A stretch of DNA of 64,000 nt from Oreohelix idahoensis (lineage: Eukaryota; Mollusca; Gastropoda; Stylommatophora; Oreohelicidae): contig JAMPIV010018956.1 of the NCBI GenBank assembly GCA_024509875.1, positions 124,001-188,000 on the forward strand, in the 5' to 3' direction. Shown piece by piece: positions 48,799 to 59,743 of the stretch. The translations under genes were made by a program, and so were the position numbers. Within the stretch, counting starts at the first letter, position 1. Each line of letters starts with the position of its first letter. Under the pieces are notes generated by a model. That model searched no databases. It was not told the origin of the DNA and worked only from the letters and a program-made list of their open reading frames with translations.

Positions 48799-49043
48799 TG
48801 TTGATATTTACTGTTGTGTATAGTAAATGTTGCTAAATGTAATGAGACGTGGCTGGCTGTCAAACATTCTCACATTATGAAGCATAATCACGAAGCCTGA
48901 ACACACTGGATACACTCAACACGTTTAATCGGCCATGCTTCTAGAAGCAGAAAGTAGGAAGAAGGAAGTTAGCATAAGGGCAAGTAACTCTAGTAGGAAA
49001 CAAAGTAACCATGGAGACATATATACAAATGACCCCATCAACA
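48799..49043 (-). repeat. 5' LTR of element B
   Basis: 245 bp, TGTTGATATT to CCCATCAACA, with ATAGA after it. TGTTGAT/ATCAACA form the short inverted ends. Confidence 0.93.
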
Positions 49044-49080
49044 ATAGAATTAATTTTTATCGAGAGGGGGTAAGGTAAAC

Positions 49081-50236
49081 TGTTGCGTACTTTTTGGGTG
49101 CCTTAACGGTAGCAAAGTGGACATGAGTCTGGCTGCTGTTAAGATGGTACGCACCAGCGTAAGTAATAAGTAGATAATTGTAATTAAATACATCGCGCAC
49201 GAAAACGCACATATTTGTGTGTGCGATTTTGGAGTGTTTTGTTGCTAAACACTAGATGACGTAGTGACCTCAGAGAGAGAGAGTAAGGCTGAGATTCCAT
49301 GTCAGACCTTGGTCTGTTATTATACCCGTTTCGTGGGTAATCTACTGTGTATTTCTGTGATAGACGGCCTTCCATGTTGGAAGCCATCGCCGTCTGGATC
49401 TACCAGTAAGTTGTTTGAATTAATTTTGAAATATAAAATATATTAATCTCTGAATCTAGTCAAGCATTCAGTGGGAGGTCATTGCCCCATTTACCAGAAT
49501 GTATTAAAAAATGGATTCCCGTTAAAGTGATCGGATCCAGCCTTATATTGTCAATGATGTGCCGAATGGATTGTACCTATATATCTCAAGTATAAAATAT
49601 ATAATTTTTACCGTCCGTTTGATGACGGAAGAATCAGAGGTCAATCAAGTTAAAAGACTTATGGATTTATATGCACTGTCTGTTATGAAGCCTCAACTAT
49701 AATGTACCGACGTTGCGGACTTAGTTTATCTATGAGGTCTGTTAAAGAGGGGTATTTGTCAATCTGTATTACATACCCTTGATCATATATGTTTTACTGC
49801 CCTTGAGGGGTCAACCGTTATTAAGAACGTCTTATAAAGCAAGCTGTTATGCAATTTGAAGATGAACGTTTGAAGATGTCATATCATTATGATGATCAAC
49901 TATCTTGATGACATACCTATATAATATTTTATGTAACAATATGTATGTTCAATACATGTTGTCGTCTACGTCGAAGTGACTGTTCAATAAAACTGTTATT
50001 CATATCGTTTCAACCATGAGTTCCAGCGTTGTTCAAGTGAAACTGTTGGCATTGACTTTGACTTATATATTAACCGTTACCTTGTTTGAATTTTAACCAC
50101 AATATTCGCGTAACCAACCACAACATCTAGTGGTTCCATGAGAGTCCTGTAATAGATAGCAGCCCGACTACAATACAGTATATTGGACGCTACAGTGGTA
50201 GCAGTATAGTAGTTGCTACAGTTTAGTTGAGGCAGC
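49081..50236 (+). repeat. 3' LTR of element A (main part)
   Basis: Starts TGTTGCGTAC after the purine tract. It aligns to the 5' LTR to ..GAGGCAGC, where solo LTR D interrupts; the last bases (TACA) are at 52513-52516. Confidence 0.92.
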
Positions 50237-52507
50237 TGTATTGAAGTGAATCTGTATCACAACACGCTCAAATTTCCCGCTTCAAAACTAACTAACATAT
50301 TTCTAAATCTATAAATAACTACAATATTTGAAATTTGTCTGAGGGGCCAGTCAAATTTTACCGCCAACATTTCTATTAGAGTATTTGAATTTTTTTAAGA
50401 AACAAGTTAAAAATTACCACCCCTACACACCCACCCCAATATTTATCGAAGGACGTAGTAAATAATTAAAAACCAATCAAATCGTTACCTCTTTTTTGTA
50501 GGGACAAGAAAATGTTGTTTAAAGTGGAAATCAAGCCTAATTTGTGTCTTTGACCGAACTTAAATAATTTATTTCTCCATAACTAAAGATAAAAAAAAGG
50601 AAAGGGATATCTCGAATTATAGCGCTAATATTGCTTAACAAATAAACATAAAGATTCCCTCCTAATAACATTATCTTAACTTAGTAAAATTTAATTTAGT
50701 GATATTTTCACATCAGGGCAAGGTCACATTTAATTACTTAAAAATTACCCAGATGGAAATGCAAAGGAATCACTAAAGGAAACCTATATAGAACGATAGA
50801 GGGAAAGTGGCCGTTTAATTATCACTTTTGATCATTCAAATCGGTCCATAAATAACTAAGATATATAATAACAAAATTTAGCCAGTTTAGACAAACACGC
50901 TTAAAACTGATCAATTTGATAGCATCGGAAAATAGTTGACTTTTTTGACTCGTCATCTGATTGGTTGGGGGTAGGGTGATAAAAATTAACAACTACTTGT
51001 AAGTTAAGCCATTACACGATGAGCTTTCATGCCGAGCTGACACATACGATAAGAGACAGAAGGACAAAGCCTTTGCCGTCTGTACTGCGAGCTGAGTGCT
51101 AGAGCCCTTTTCTGCCTGTCAAGCTTGTGTGTGTGAATATTCTTTACTTGGGGGTAAGACAGATCATTTTATTTGTATAGTTTATTAACTTGTAACAGGC
51201 TATGTGTGTGCCATATTTTTTTTCTGATACTGCCACCGGGAAATGGTTTGTTTCACGACAACCTAAGTAGGAATGTCTCTAGAGCAGGCTTATTGGGACG
51301 TGAGAAATGTGTACATTTTTTGCCAATTGGCCTTACAAATTTGCGACTGTAAGTGCAGTGTTAATAAATAAGTATTGGCTTTAAGAGTAACCCAATACTC
51401 AAATATTATATGAAATCATGTGGGGAATGTTAGAACAAAGTAATCAACAGGTCACAATGCTAGATTGTACACACCATGTCTATTGTATGGAAGACAAACC
51501 CGAATGATGGACACTGGCTTTGAATCAACACTGAAGAAGAGTGATTACACGAAACTGATTGTAGACAACGGAATTTAATGTCTAGTGCAACTTGTCAGCA
51601 CAAAGGGCTGACCCAGGTAAGCTTTGGTATAGATTAGGAGTGAAAGAGATATGAGAAAAGTCTACAAGGGATGGATTGTCCTTCTAATTACAGGTTGTAT
51701 TACCAAGTTACCTCGTTGCTGCAGTAACCTGAGAGAAGAACGTATGGGAGTTGAGTGCTCATGCTAAACTTTGGAGCTAGACCCCTTATCTTCATCCAGA
51801 AGACGCAACGTTTGGTGATCCTGAATCTCTTGAGCAAACAGCAAAAATAATACTTTGACAGATAAGTCCTTTAGAAGGCTCTGGCAGTTCATCCTAAAAC
51901 CAAATTTCATATAATAAAACTTTACCTGGGAGTGATGACAATAGTAGACCTGATATTGAAAGAGTGGTGGTAGTATCCAACATAGTAACAAGAACTGTGG
52001 GTTTAGTCAATCCAGTGACCCTTTATTGCAGATATGGACAGAGTTTCCAAAATATTTATTTCTATTTTGTAAATAATCTTTTCATGATTATTTGAGAATT
52101 CATGACCCCAAAAAGATTGAGGTACAGGAATAATAAATTGTATATATACCGTTAGACAGTTTTGCTTACTTAATTTTCATTAAGTTAAAGTTCTGTTTTT
52201 TGAACTTCAATATATTAAATACATTACCCTAGACACTTAGCCACATAATACCACACAGATTACTTTACTCGGGGTGAGATCTGAAGAGGTAGCGGATAGG
52301 GACCCTGAGAAATACATCATCATCATTCTTCACTCAGGTGTAAATAGCTTGACCTCATCTTGATTGTCTATACACCCTTGCTCTTTTCAGAGAAGGGGGT
52401 ATTACTTATAAGACCAGTCTCTAATCTGGCACTATCCTGGTATCTTCTGATACATCTATTTGTCCAGGATAGCCCTTCTTTTAGTAACATCAAAACCTCT
52501 TATCACA
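50237..52507 (+). repeat. Solo LTR D of the Gmr1-like family
   Basis: TGTATTGAAGTG...CTTATCACA, flanked by GCAGC (50232-50236) and GTAGC (52508-52512), a 5-bp duplication with one change. It is in opposite orientation to the homologous LTR at 36152-37735, which makes a large inverted repeat in this region. About 690 bp near 51590-52290 has no counterpart in the other LTR and is unexplained (an insertion here or a deletion there). The ORF at 52360-52893 starts in this LTR and runs into mariner sequence. Confidence 0.85.
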
Positions 52508-52516
52508 GTAGCTACA

Positions 52517-53100
52517 CTAAGATCGTTACAGATGACGAAACCTGGACACATCATTTTGAACCTGAGACAAAAAGACAGTCAATGGATTGGCATCATTCGC
52601 AATCACCACGAAGAAAGAAATTCAAGACAATTCCTTCAGCTGGAAAGGTCATGATCACTATCTTTTGGGACATTGAAGGTGTGATTCTTGTGGACGTTAT
52701 GCCAAGTGGAGAGACAATCAATTCGCAAGCTTCCATTAAGACATTGAAAAAACGCAATCAACGTTTTCGCAGAGTTCGGCCGCACAAGAATCCAACAGAC
52801 CTGCTTCTCCTCACACAAGTCTGGCAACACGGGAAGCAATCACCAAATTGGGTTAGACTGTACTACCCCATCCACCCTATAGTCCCGATTTAGCACCCTC
52901 TGATTTTCATCTATTTGGTCCACTTAAAGATGCACTCCGTGGGACAAGGTTTGAAGGTGATGAAGGAGTGTTTCATGCAGCGAAGAAATGGCTACATGAT
53001 CAAGGCGAAATCTGGTACGGGTTAGGAATACATGCACTTGTTTCGCGCTGGCATAAAGCCGTACAAGTTGATGGGGATTATGTTGAATAATACCGATGTT
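52517..53100 (+). pseudogene. Mariner transposase, catalytic half (split gene)
   Basis: Resumes exactly after CTAAG: KIVTDDETWTHHFEPETKRQ (first catalytic Asp), SPRRKKFKTIPSAGKVMITI, FWDIEGVILVDVMPSGETIN. A damaged second-Asp block follows with a frame change (PHTSLATREAITKLG in another frame, the DNARPH part altered), then SPDLAPSDFHLFGPLKDALR (third catalytic residue, DD34D type) and a C-terminus ending KAVQVDGDYVE. With 37736-38157 it forms one mariner copy broken by frameshifts and by element A. Confidence 0.85.
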
Positions 53101-54640
53101 TACATGACATATCCATGCATATTGTGTATAAATTTCATGCTTTTTTAATAAACAGCTCCTGAGAAAAACGATGTGGTGCATTACTTTCTGAACAGTCTTT
53201 GTAATCTCGTAGCGCTCTAAGATTTGCTAGCTAAAACAAGGCGTTTACTTCCTTCTTTACTCACACAAGCTTACCTTTTCGTCCCCTCCTCTTTTCTTTG
53301 AACACAAGCAAACGAAGTGTTTACAAACTTTCGTGACCTGTACGTCATAACATGTAGCGAATCATGTTTATTTACCTCGTTTTCTCAAGCGAGCTTATCT
53401 GTCAATCATACGATACCTGACAGACCACACGTGAAAAACACAGAATCTTTTTGAAGTCTATGAAGGGAAATCCTAAATTCCCCGAGCACGCTTTGATGTC
53501 AGTCGCGTTAAAAACCTTCGAGAAATCCGTTACACATAATAAGTCTCTTGATGCCGGTCGAAAACGCCCGACGGAAGCCCGACCGTAAACCTTCATCTTG
53601 TAACTCTGTTTCTGATTCTCTGTTACACACAGTAGCGCGAAAACATATATAGATCAGAGAAATATAATGATATATAAACAGTGTTTTCTTAAACCTGCCA
53701 TCAGTGTCATTCAGAATTTTTGAATACTCTAAGCACGCAGCTCTAGAACCAATGGTTCTAGAACCATTGTGGAAAATGTGTTATTAGCATTCGTGGGGAT
53801 TTTGCATTCTGATTATCTGGTAGGAAATAGTGCAAATGTTGTTTAAAAGTGTTAGCGCTTACCATCATTCTTCACTTAGATTTTTCCCGCTAGTTAAAAC
53901 CTTGTGAAATAAAATAACGCGTAGTGATTTTATACCAGAGGTTAAATTCAACTGTTAATTTTTGCCACATGCCTTCTCACACGAGAAGAGACGGTGTTAG
54001 GTGACTGGACTTATAGGATAAAACGTCTGATAGTGAAAGTAAAGAATTCACTTGATATTTCATTTTGTGTATGTATTATAAGTGCCTGTTATTAAATACC
54101 ATATTATGACTAACAGACGCCGACAATTTAATAGCTATTAAAGACGGGCGACTTTTGTGTAAGTGCCCGTATGGATATTTAATAATAATTAACATTGTAC
54201 GCTGACTACCGGCGCGAGCAGGGGCGGAAGAGTTGCATAACTCCATCTGACCTAAACTCAGTGCTAGCAAAGTCTGACCGTTTAGGCATAAAGGAAAACA
54301 CCATGTGCCTTTTAAATTTAATCAGAACTGACGGAGTGGAAAAGAGATCGTCTTGTCCCCGTCTGCGTGTGTAAATAGTTTCATAGGAAAGTAGCATTTT
54401 TTTTCTCCTTGAATGTTTCTTATATTCTTTGCAGACCTGACCACAAGAGCTTCCAGCGGTTTTTTTTTTCACTTTTGATTTCTGGGTTACCTGTTCCTCT
54501 ACTTGGATTGGTACCGATTTTTCATTTATAAACGTGTACTCGCCAAAGATACATAAGAAATATTTTAACCTAAAAGTTTAACTGGACTCACAAAATCCAG
54601 ATTTTTTTCCAATTTTTACCAGTCCACTGGGGGGTACTTC
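53101..54640. other. No gene seen
   Basis: Anonymous sequence after the mariner remnant. A short local palindrome (GGTTCTAGAACCATTG region near 53752) is present. Short frames at 53402-53596 (-) and 54206-54472 (-) have no recognisable domain. Confidence 0.5.
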
Positions 54641-54644
54641 TTCT

Positions 54645-55115
54645 TTTCTTCGATCCTTAGCCTCCGACCATCAAAGCAGTCAGTGGCCATCACGCCTAGT
54701 GGCATCTTGTAGGGCAACAACAAATTGATTCCACTTTGCTCGGTCGGTGGCCATTCTTTGTACAGTGCCCCAACTCTGGTTCATTCTTTGCATCTTAGCC
54801 TTCACAGTCCTCCGCCAGGTTGTATTTGCCTCTCTTTCGTTTTCCTTCAGCGGTCCATAGCATAACTGTTCTTGTGGTGGCATCGGGGTCTCTTCTGTGG
54901 ACATGGCAACCTAGCTCCAGCGTCTGCCAGCTATGATGGTGTGCATGTCCTCTTGCTTGCTCCGAGTAAGCAGATCTTGGTTGGTGATGGTATTCGGCCA
55001 AAAGATTCGGTGAATTTTTCTTAGGCAAATTGTGTGAAAAGAGGACAATTTCGACGTTTCCTTCCCTGTAACTCTCCAGCTTTCCGCACCATAGAGAAGC
55101 AAAGAAATGGAAGAC
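54645..55115 (-). pseudogene. Family B non-LTR fragment, 5'-truncated
   Basis: On the minus strand: LLYGAESWRVTGKETSKLSS, FHTICLRKIHRIFWPNTITN, QDLLTRSKQEDMHTIIAGRR, and, after frame changes, KRKRGKYNLAEDCEG-like and MNQSWGTVQRMATDRAKW to ATRRDGH. It aligns to 15740-16190 of the full-length copy, including the 3' UTR, and ends in AAGAAAAGAAGAAG. Its 3' end is the best local reference for the minisatellite at 29.2-31.5 kb. Confidence 0.88.
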
Positions 55116-55463
55116 TGGGATGTTCAAAATAACATTATTGTTTCTGGCTTCTGACAGTCGTATTCAAGCGGATTTATTCAGATTTTACGCAGTGCAGAAT
55201 CGGAGCTCTAACATAGAGTTGTCCGTTAGGATTATTATCATCAGAAATTGTAACTTTTTTTTTTAGCAACCAGATGTTTCCCAATACTGGAAGTATTTTC
55301 TCCTTTTAACCGTGAACCCCAAGAGCACGTTCCTACATCAACTATTCGCGGTGATATTTTGTTCATCAAAAAAAAAAAAAAAAACACCAGATTCGGTGTT
55401 CACCTCACTAGTCTTTATTTGTTAGAGGATGAACTGGGGCCGTTTTAGGAAGTGAACCGGATA

Positions 55464-55558
<95 letters not shown>

Positions 55559-56140
55559 GGGATAATTGTATTTCCAAGGGATATCACAAAGAGTAGGTAA
55601 GAGTGAGTGAGGGGCCACTGTTTGAAAGAGTGTTTGAGTATTTTTCTTCGTTTCAGGGAATTTACCAACATTGGATTTGCTTAAACTTGTTTGTTTTACT
55701 GGGTAGCATATAGTAGGAACTTGTTTAATTTACCGTCTACTTTGTAACACAGTGTTAACCTTCGACCTATGGGTTATTAACTTTGGGTTCTTTTCTCCAT
55801 AGGGGAGGGCGCATCTATACTGCTATTTCATATGCATGTAAATCTGAGTTTATTTGATCTTTCTTTACGTATTTGGTGTTGTCGAGTTAAAGTGATAATA
55901 AACTAGAAAGAAACTTACCTGTGTGTGTTGGTCAGACCCATACCCATTTATCTTTAGTTTTTCACGTTTGTGTGTCTTGTGTCACATAGCTGTGTGTGTG
56001 TAAAGAAACTTATCTATTCGTGATAGGGAGATAAAAGATTTCTTGCAATAAAGTACAGTCGTGCGGATAGGCTGGAAGAAATTATCTAATCACTCCAGAG
56101 ACAGATTATTTTCCCCTCAATTCTACCACTTGTGAAAAAC
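55116..56140. other. No gene; (TA)n tract
   Basis: Holds ~90 bases of (TA)n (about 55467-55555) and an A17-like run near 55368. No coding region recognised. Confidence 0.55.
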
Positions 56141-56143
56141 ACG

Positions 56144-56345
56144 ACAAGCATGGGAAACAAAGAGCCAAGGATCCAGACCCCCAGGACGACCCAGAGTCCG
56201 CTGGGAGGACAACATTAGACAATCTTTGAAGGACCGAGGACTAGAATGGAACCAGGCCAGGAGGAAGACAGCCGATAGGATGGTCTGGCGCTCTCTCTTC
56301 CAAACCTCTACACCTCACGGTAGAAGGGGAACGACTAAGTAAGTG
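56144..56345 (+). pseudogene. Family C non-LTR 3' fragment
   Basis: RHDKHGKQRAKDPDPQDDPE-type sequence in one frame and RVRWEDNIRQSLKDRGLEWN then RRKTADRMVWRSLFQTSTPH in another, ending GRRGTTK. About 200 bp, nearly identical to the 3' end of 43751-44519. The tail reads AAGTAAGTGAA. Confidence 0.85.
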
Positions 56346-56443
56346 AAAAACAAAATCTATTTCTATACTTTCTCGCGTATCTGTCGACCGACACCAACTC
56401 TATATACTCAGATGGGCCAAATAAAAGAATTAACCTTCCGTAC

Positions 56444-56446
<3 letters not shown>

Positions 56447-56519
<73 letters not shown>
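56447..56519. repeat. (TA)n beside Tigger end
   Basis: About 73 bases of TA followed by CACACATACATACATA and then the Tigger-type terminus at 56537. Confidence 0.95.
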
Positions 56520-56528
<9 letters not shown>

Positions 56529-56536
56529 ATACATAC

Positions 56537-57040
56537 TGTCATGTGCCGCTTAACGTCCACGATACGTTCTGTGAAACAGGACGTTATTCGATTTGGACGT
56601 TGTGCGAACACCATACTTTATACTTAGAAAAGTTACGTGGGATACTGAATTATGCCTGTATTGACTAAATAGCCAAGATACTGTACACTTACAGTACTGT
56701 ATTTCAGCTAATGTACTGTATCTGGCAAGATAATACTGTACAGTATATGTATTGGTTAAGTATAAAATCCTTTAACAGTTTGGATAATTTTTTCTTTGTT
56801 CTTAAGGATCGTCGTGGCTGTCGAGTGCGACATGCCAAAATCACGAGCTATAGCATTCACTGGTTTTCCACCTTCGTGATGTTTAATTACCTTTTGTTTC
56901 ACTTCCAAATCGATACTTTTCCTTTGTCTCTTGCTGCTGTTATCACTAGCCATGATGCACTTCACGATAATGTATTTTCGAAAGTTCAAATTAAAATAAC
57001 GATAGTAAGTACAGTACAGTACAAACATAATCCAGTAACA
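56537..57040 (-). pseudogene. Pogo/Tigger element, end with transposase N-terminus
   Basis: The terminus TGTCATGTGCCGCTTAACGT resembles the ends of MER2/Tigger-like elements. Reading leftwards from 56950: MASDNSSKRQRKSIDLEVKQ, KVIKHHEGGKPVNAIARDFG, MSHSTATTILKNKEKI, the first CENP-B/Tigger helix-turn-helix, which binds the transposon ends. The DDE part is missing; the frame runs out within 60 bases before the terminus, so this is an internally deleted element. A matching end in opposite orientation is at 61800-61880. Confidence 0.72.
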
Positions 57041-57300
57041 TAGTCGTTTATCATGAGTATCAAGACATATGTACTGTATTATAGGTTATATATGTACTGT
57101 ACCATTATATGCCTGTCATCGCAATCGCGTTGTACTGTATACACGAGACATGAGATACACGTGTTGGGTGTGGGAAGCTGTTGCTTTCGCTACGTCTGGT
57201 TACGTCCGCTTCATCCAGTTCTCCGATCAGGATTTCTGAACTCTATTATCTCTTTCAGGACGTAGGGGTTTTCCCATGTTTTACGCAAGGAATTTCTTGT
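57041..57300. other. No gene seen
   Basis: Sequence between the Tigger fragment and the duplicated unit; several TACTGTA-type short motifs, no coding signal. Confidence 0.4.
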
Positions 57301-57381
57301 GACTCAGATTTTTCATATAGTGTTACCATGTAAGTGTCAGTTATTTCAAAGTTTTTAACAAATAAAGTCATGTTATATATA

Positions 57382-58919
57382 CCTGTCACAAAAAGTAGGG
57401 GATATTGAATTTAAAAATTATCCAAAGACAATATATTTCAAATTAGTTCATTTATTCCTTCGTACAAGTAAACTTGAGCATCATAACAACACATTTGCGG
57501 TATAAGAAGTGTTATGGCTTTACTCACATGATTTTAGTCGCACTGGCAACCAAGGCGGGGTAGGTACTTCATTTTCACAAAAATATTCCAATATTTCTAA
57601 AAACGTGTAGGGCCCCCGTTTGCCGCTAAACATGCATTGCAACGACGTCTCATACTGCAAATAAGCTTTCTGATGTTGTCTTGAGGAATTCTCTGCCACT
57701 CCTGCTGAAGGGCCTGGGCTAACTGATGAAGAGTCTATGGGGCGGCTGGACGTTGTTGGACGCGTCTATTCAGGGAGTCCCACAAATGCTCAATAGGAGA
57801 CAGGTCGGGGGACATCGGCGGCAACGGTAACGTTCGGATATGCTGCATCTGAAGGTGATCTTGGACGACGCGAGCACGGTGAGGACGTGCATTGTCATCC
57901 TGAAAGAAGAAATCTGGTCCGTGCCGTTGAGCAAATGGCACAATGAGGGTTGATGATGTTGTCACGGTAGTAGAGCCCTGTGATATTGACCTGGCATATG
58001 TGAAGGTCGGTCCTGTCATTCATACAGATGCCTGCCCACACCATTACACTGCCACCTCCATAACGGTTGTGTGCAACAGTTGCAGGAGGCTGGTAACGCT
58101 CAACTCGCCGTAGCCAGACACGTATTCGACGATCATGAAAATCCAAAACGAAACGGGACTCATCAGAAAACATCACTGATGCCCACTGTTGATTGGTCCA
58201 CCGATGATGACGTTGGCACCAATCCATTCTTGCTCGCCTGTGTTGTGGTGACATGGGCAAAGCTACAAACGGTCTGCGTGAGGCCAGTTGCACTTGGTAC
58301 AAACGGTTTCGTACTGTCTGAGTTGAGACCCGGATCCCAGTGGTCTGTTGAAGGTGTTGCTGAAGTTGAGTAGCATTTAGAGTCCGAGTTCTGAGGGCCT
58401 GAGTAACAAGAAGTTGATCTTGGCGGCGTGTAGTGACTCTTGGGCGGCCAGTCCGAGGCAGATCAGCCACTGTCCGGAAATTTTGATACCTGTTCCATAG
58501 TCTGCTGACAACTGACTGTGGAACATTGAGGATCTGAGCAGCATCCAATTGCTGACTTCCGGTTTGCAACATGCCTATGCCTATCCATCTCTGCTGTTCT
58601 GTCAAACGTTCCATGACGAGGAAAAGAAATTGTATCTGTTGCAGAGTCTTTTTATATCTGTCCATAGTGAGTAGTGTTCATCAAACCCGAGATACACGCA
58701 TTTTTGTGAAAAAGAATAATGTGTGAACTTTACGGATGGGCCCCACCTCTGTTCTTGGGATTGGCTTACTCATCACGTGTCACCAGGTCAACATGATATT
58801 GCACGTGAGAGTGGAGAAGGGCGTGCTCCATATGTCCGTATAACCATTAAAATACGAAATCTACTCTTTTGTAAAATAATACATACCATCTTAAAATATC
58901 CCGTACTTTTTGTGACTAG
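57382..58919 (-). mobile_element. Tc1-type transposon with TIRs and TA duplication
   Basis: Inverted ends CCTGTCACAAAAAGTAGGGG (left) and CTAGTCACAAAAAGTACGGG (right, reverse strand), each next to TA. It is 1,538 bp, normal for Tc1. It carries one transposase gene on the minus strand, disrupted by a frameshift. Confidence 0.9.
57735..58665 (-). pseudogene. Tc1-like DD34E transposase with frameshift
   Basis: Start near 58665 (MDRYKKTLQQIQFLF, or the internal M at MERLTEQQRWIGIGM). N-terminal paired HTH (GMLQTGSQQLDAAQILNVPQ, VSRLWNRYQNF, TGRPRVTTRRQDQ); catalytic region VMFSDESRFVLDFHDRRIRV (D1), GGGSVMVWAGI, then after a frame change around 57960-57900 FFQDDNARPHRARVVQDHLQ (D2) and SPDLSPIEHLWDSLNRRVQQ (E). 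All three catalytic residues survive in the DNA; the frameshift between GLYYRDNIINPH and PFAQRHGPDF disables it. Confidence 0.9.
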
Positions 58920-59743
58920 TATATATATTTAACAAGGAAAATGAATGAGGATTCTGAATATGTTCAGTTTATAAATTAAAAAAAAATTTTATGAGTATAA
59001 TATAGTTGAAGACTGGGAAGAAAAAAAATTAAAAAAAAAATAAATATTAGAATTACCCACTCAAGATAGCTAATCCATCACTTATGTTATCCAAGATACA
59101 AATATTTGTAAACTACATTCATTTTGGAAATAAAATACATATGGTTCAAGTTTATACTCTAACTACTTTTCAATTGGCTTCAAGAAAAGGAAAGACACTC
59201 TTTTGTCACAAATTTTCTGCGGCACAGGTTTTTTATATAGTGTTACCATGTAAGAGTCAGTTATTTCAAAGTTTTTAACTGAATATATAGTCATGTTATA
59301 GATATTTAAAAAGGAAAATTAATGAGGGTTGTGAAAATTTTCAGTTTAAAAATTTACAAAATTTTTATGAATATAAAGTAGTTAAAGACGAGACAACAAA
59401 ATAATTTACTAAACAAAAAACAAGACAAACATATCAGACATACCAATTGAAGACAGCTAATCCATCATCCAATATAGAAATCACTGTAAACTATATCCAT
59501 TTTGGAAATAAACCACACATCAAGTTTATACTCTAACTACTTTCCATGTGTCATCCAGAAAATGAAATACACTCTACTGTCACAAATTTACAAATAATTG
59601 AAAAAGATCACAAAATGTGATATATATGCTGAACTGCTCTCACAAAGAACACTCATTACACCCCAACTTATATTTACAACTTAACTTTAGTGTGCAATTT
59701 TAGGAAACATTCATCTATGTGCAGATGGGGGGTGGCCAGTGCA

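Larger units (their letters stand above)
43631..49043 (-). mobile_element. Ty3/Gypsy element B inserted in A (TSD ATAGA)
   Basis: 245-bp LTRs (TGTTGATATT...CCCATCAACA) at both ends, flanked by ATAGA (43626-43630; 49044-49048). The two LTRs differ at about three positions, so the insertion is young. On the minus strand a primer-binding region TGGTGGCAGCGGTG follows the 5' LTR and a polypurine tract AAAGAAGGGGGGA precedes the 3' LTR. gag, zinc knuckle/protease and a long pol are in order. The domain set resembles Mag/K02A2.6-type Gypsy elements. Confidence 0.93.
38158..52516 (+). mobile_element. LTR retrotransposon A inserted in mariner (TSD CTAAG)
   Basis: Direct LTRs start TGTTGCGTAC and end TAGCTACA; flanks are CTAAG at 38153-38157 and 52517-52521, a perfect 5-bp duplication. 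Without later insertions the LTRs are 1,157 and 1,160 bp and the internal part about 4.2 kb. A primer-binding region (TTGGTGGCCAATG) follows the 5' LTR and a purine tract (GAGAGGGGGTAAGG) precedes the 3' LTR. Internal + strand content: Gag-like coiled coil, two RRM-like blocks, a Gypsy RNase H fragment. RT and integrase are missing, so it is non-autonomous or internally deleted. It contains elements B and D and a SINE. Confidence 0.88.
57300..59580. repeat. Two-copy tandem repeat, first copy split by Tc1
   Basis: Unit 1 is 57300-57381 plus 58920-59225; unit 2 is about 59226-59580. Shared blocks in order: ATATAGTGTTACCATGTAAG, TCAGTTATTTCAAAGTTTTT, GTCATGTTATA, AAGGAAAAT(G/T)AATGAGG, AGCTAATCCATCA, CATTTTGGAAATAAA, GTTTATACTCTAACTACTTT. 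Unit 2 is uninterrupted at the place where unit 1 holds the Tc1 element. Confidence 0.85.

Noticed and set aside
52360..52893. A single 177-codon gene
   Set aside because: It is a fusion by position: the first half is LTR D, the second half is the mariner catalytic region; the junction is the CTAAG insertion site.
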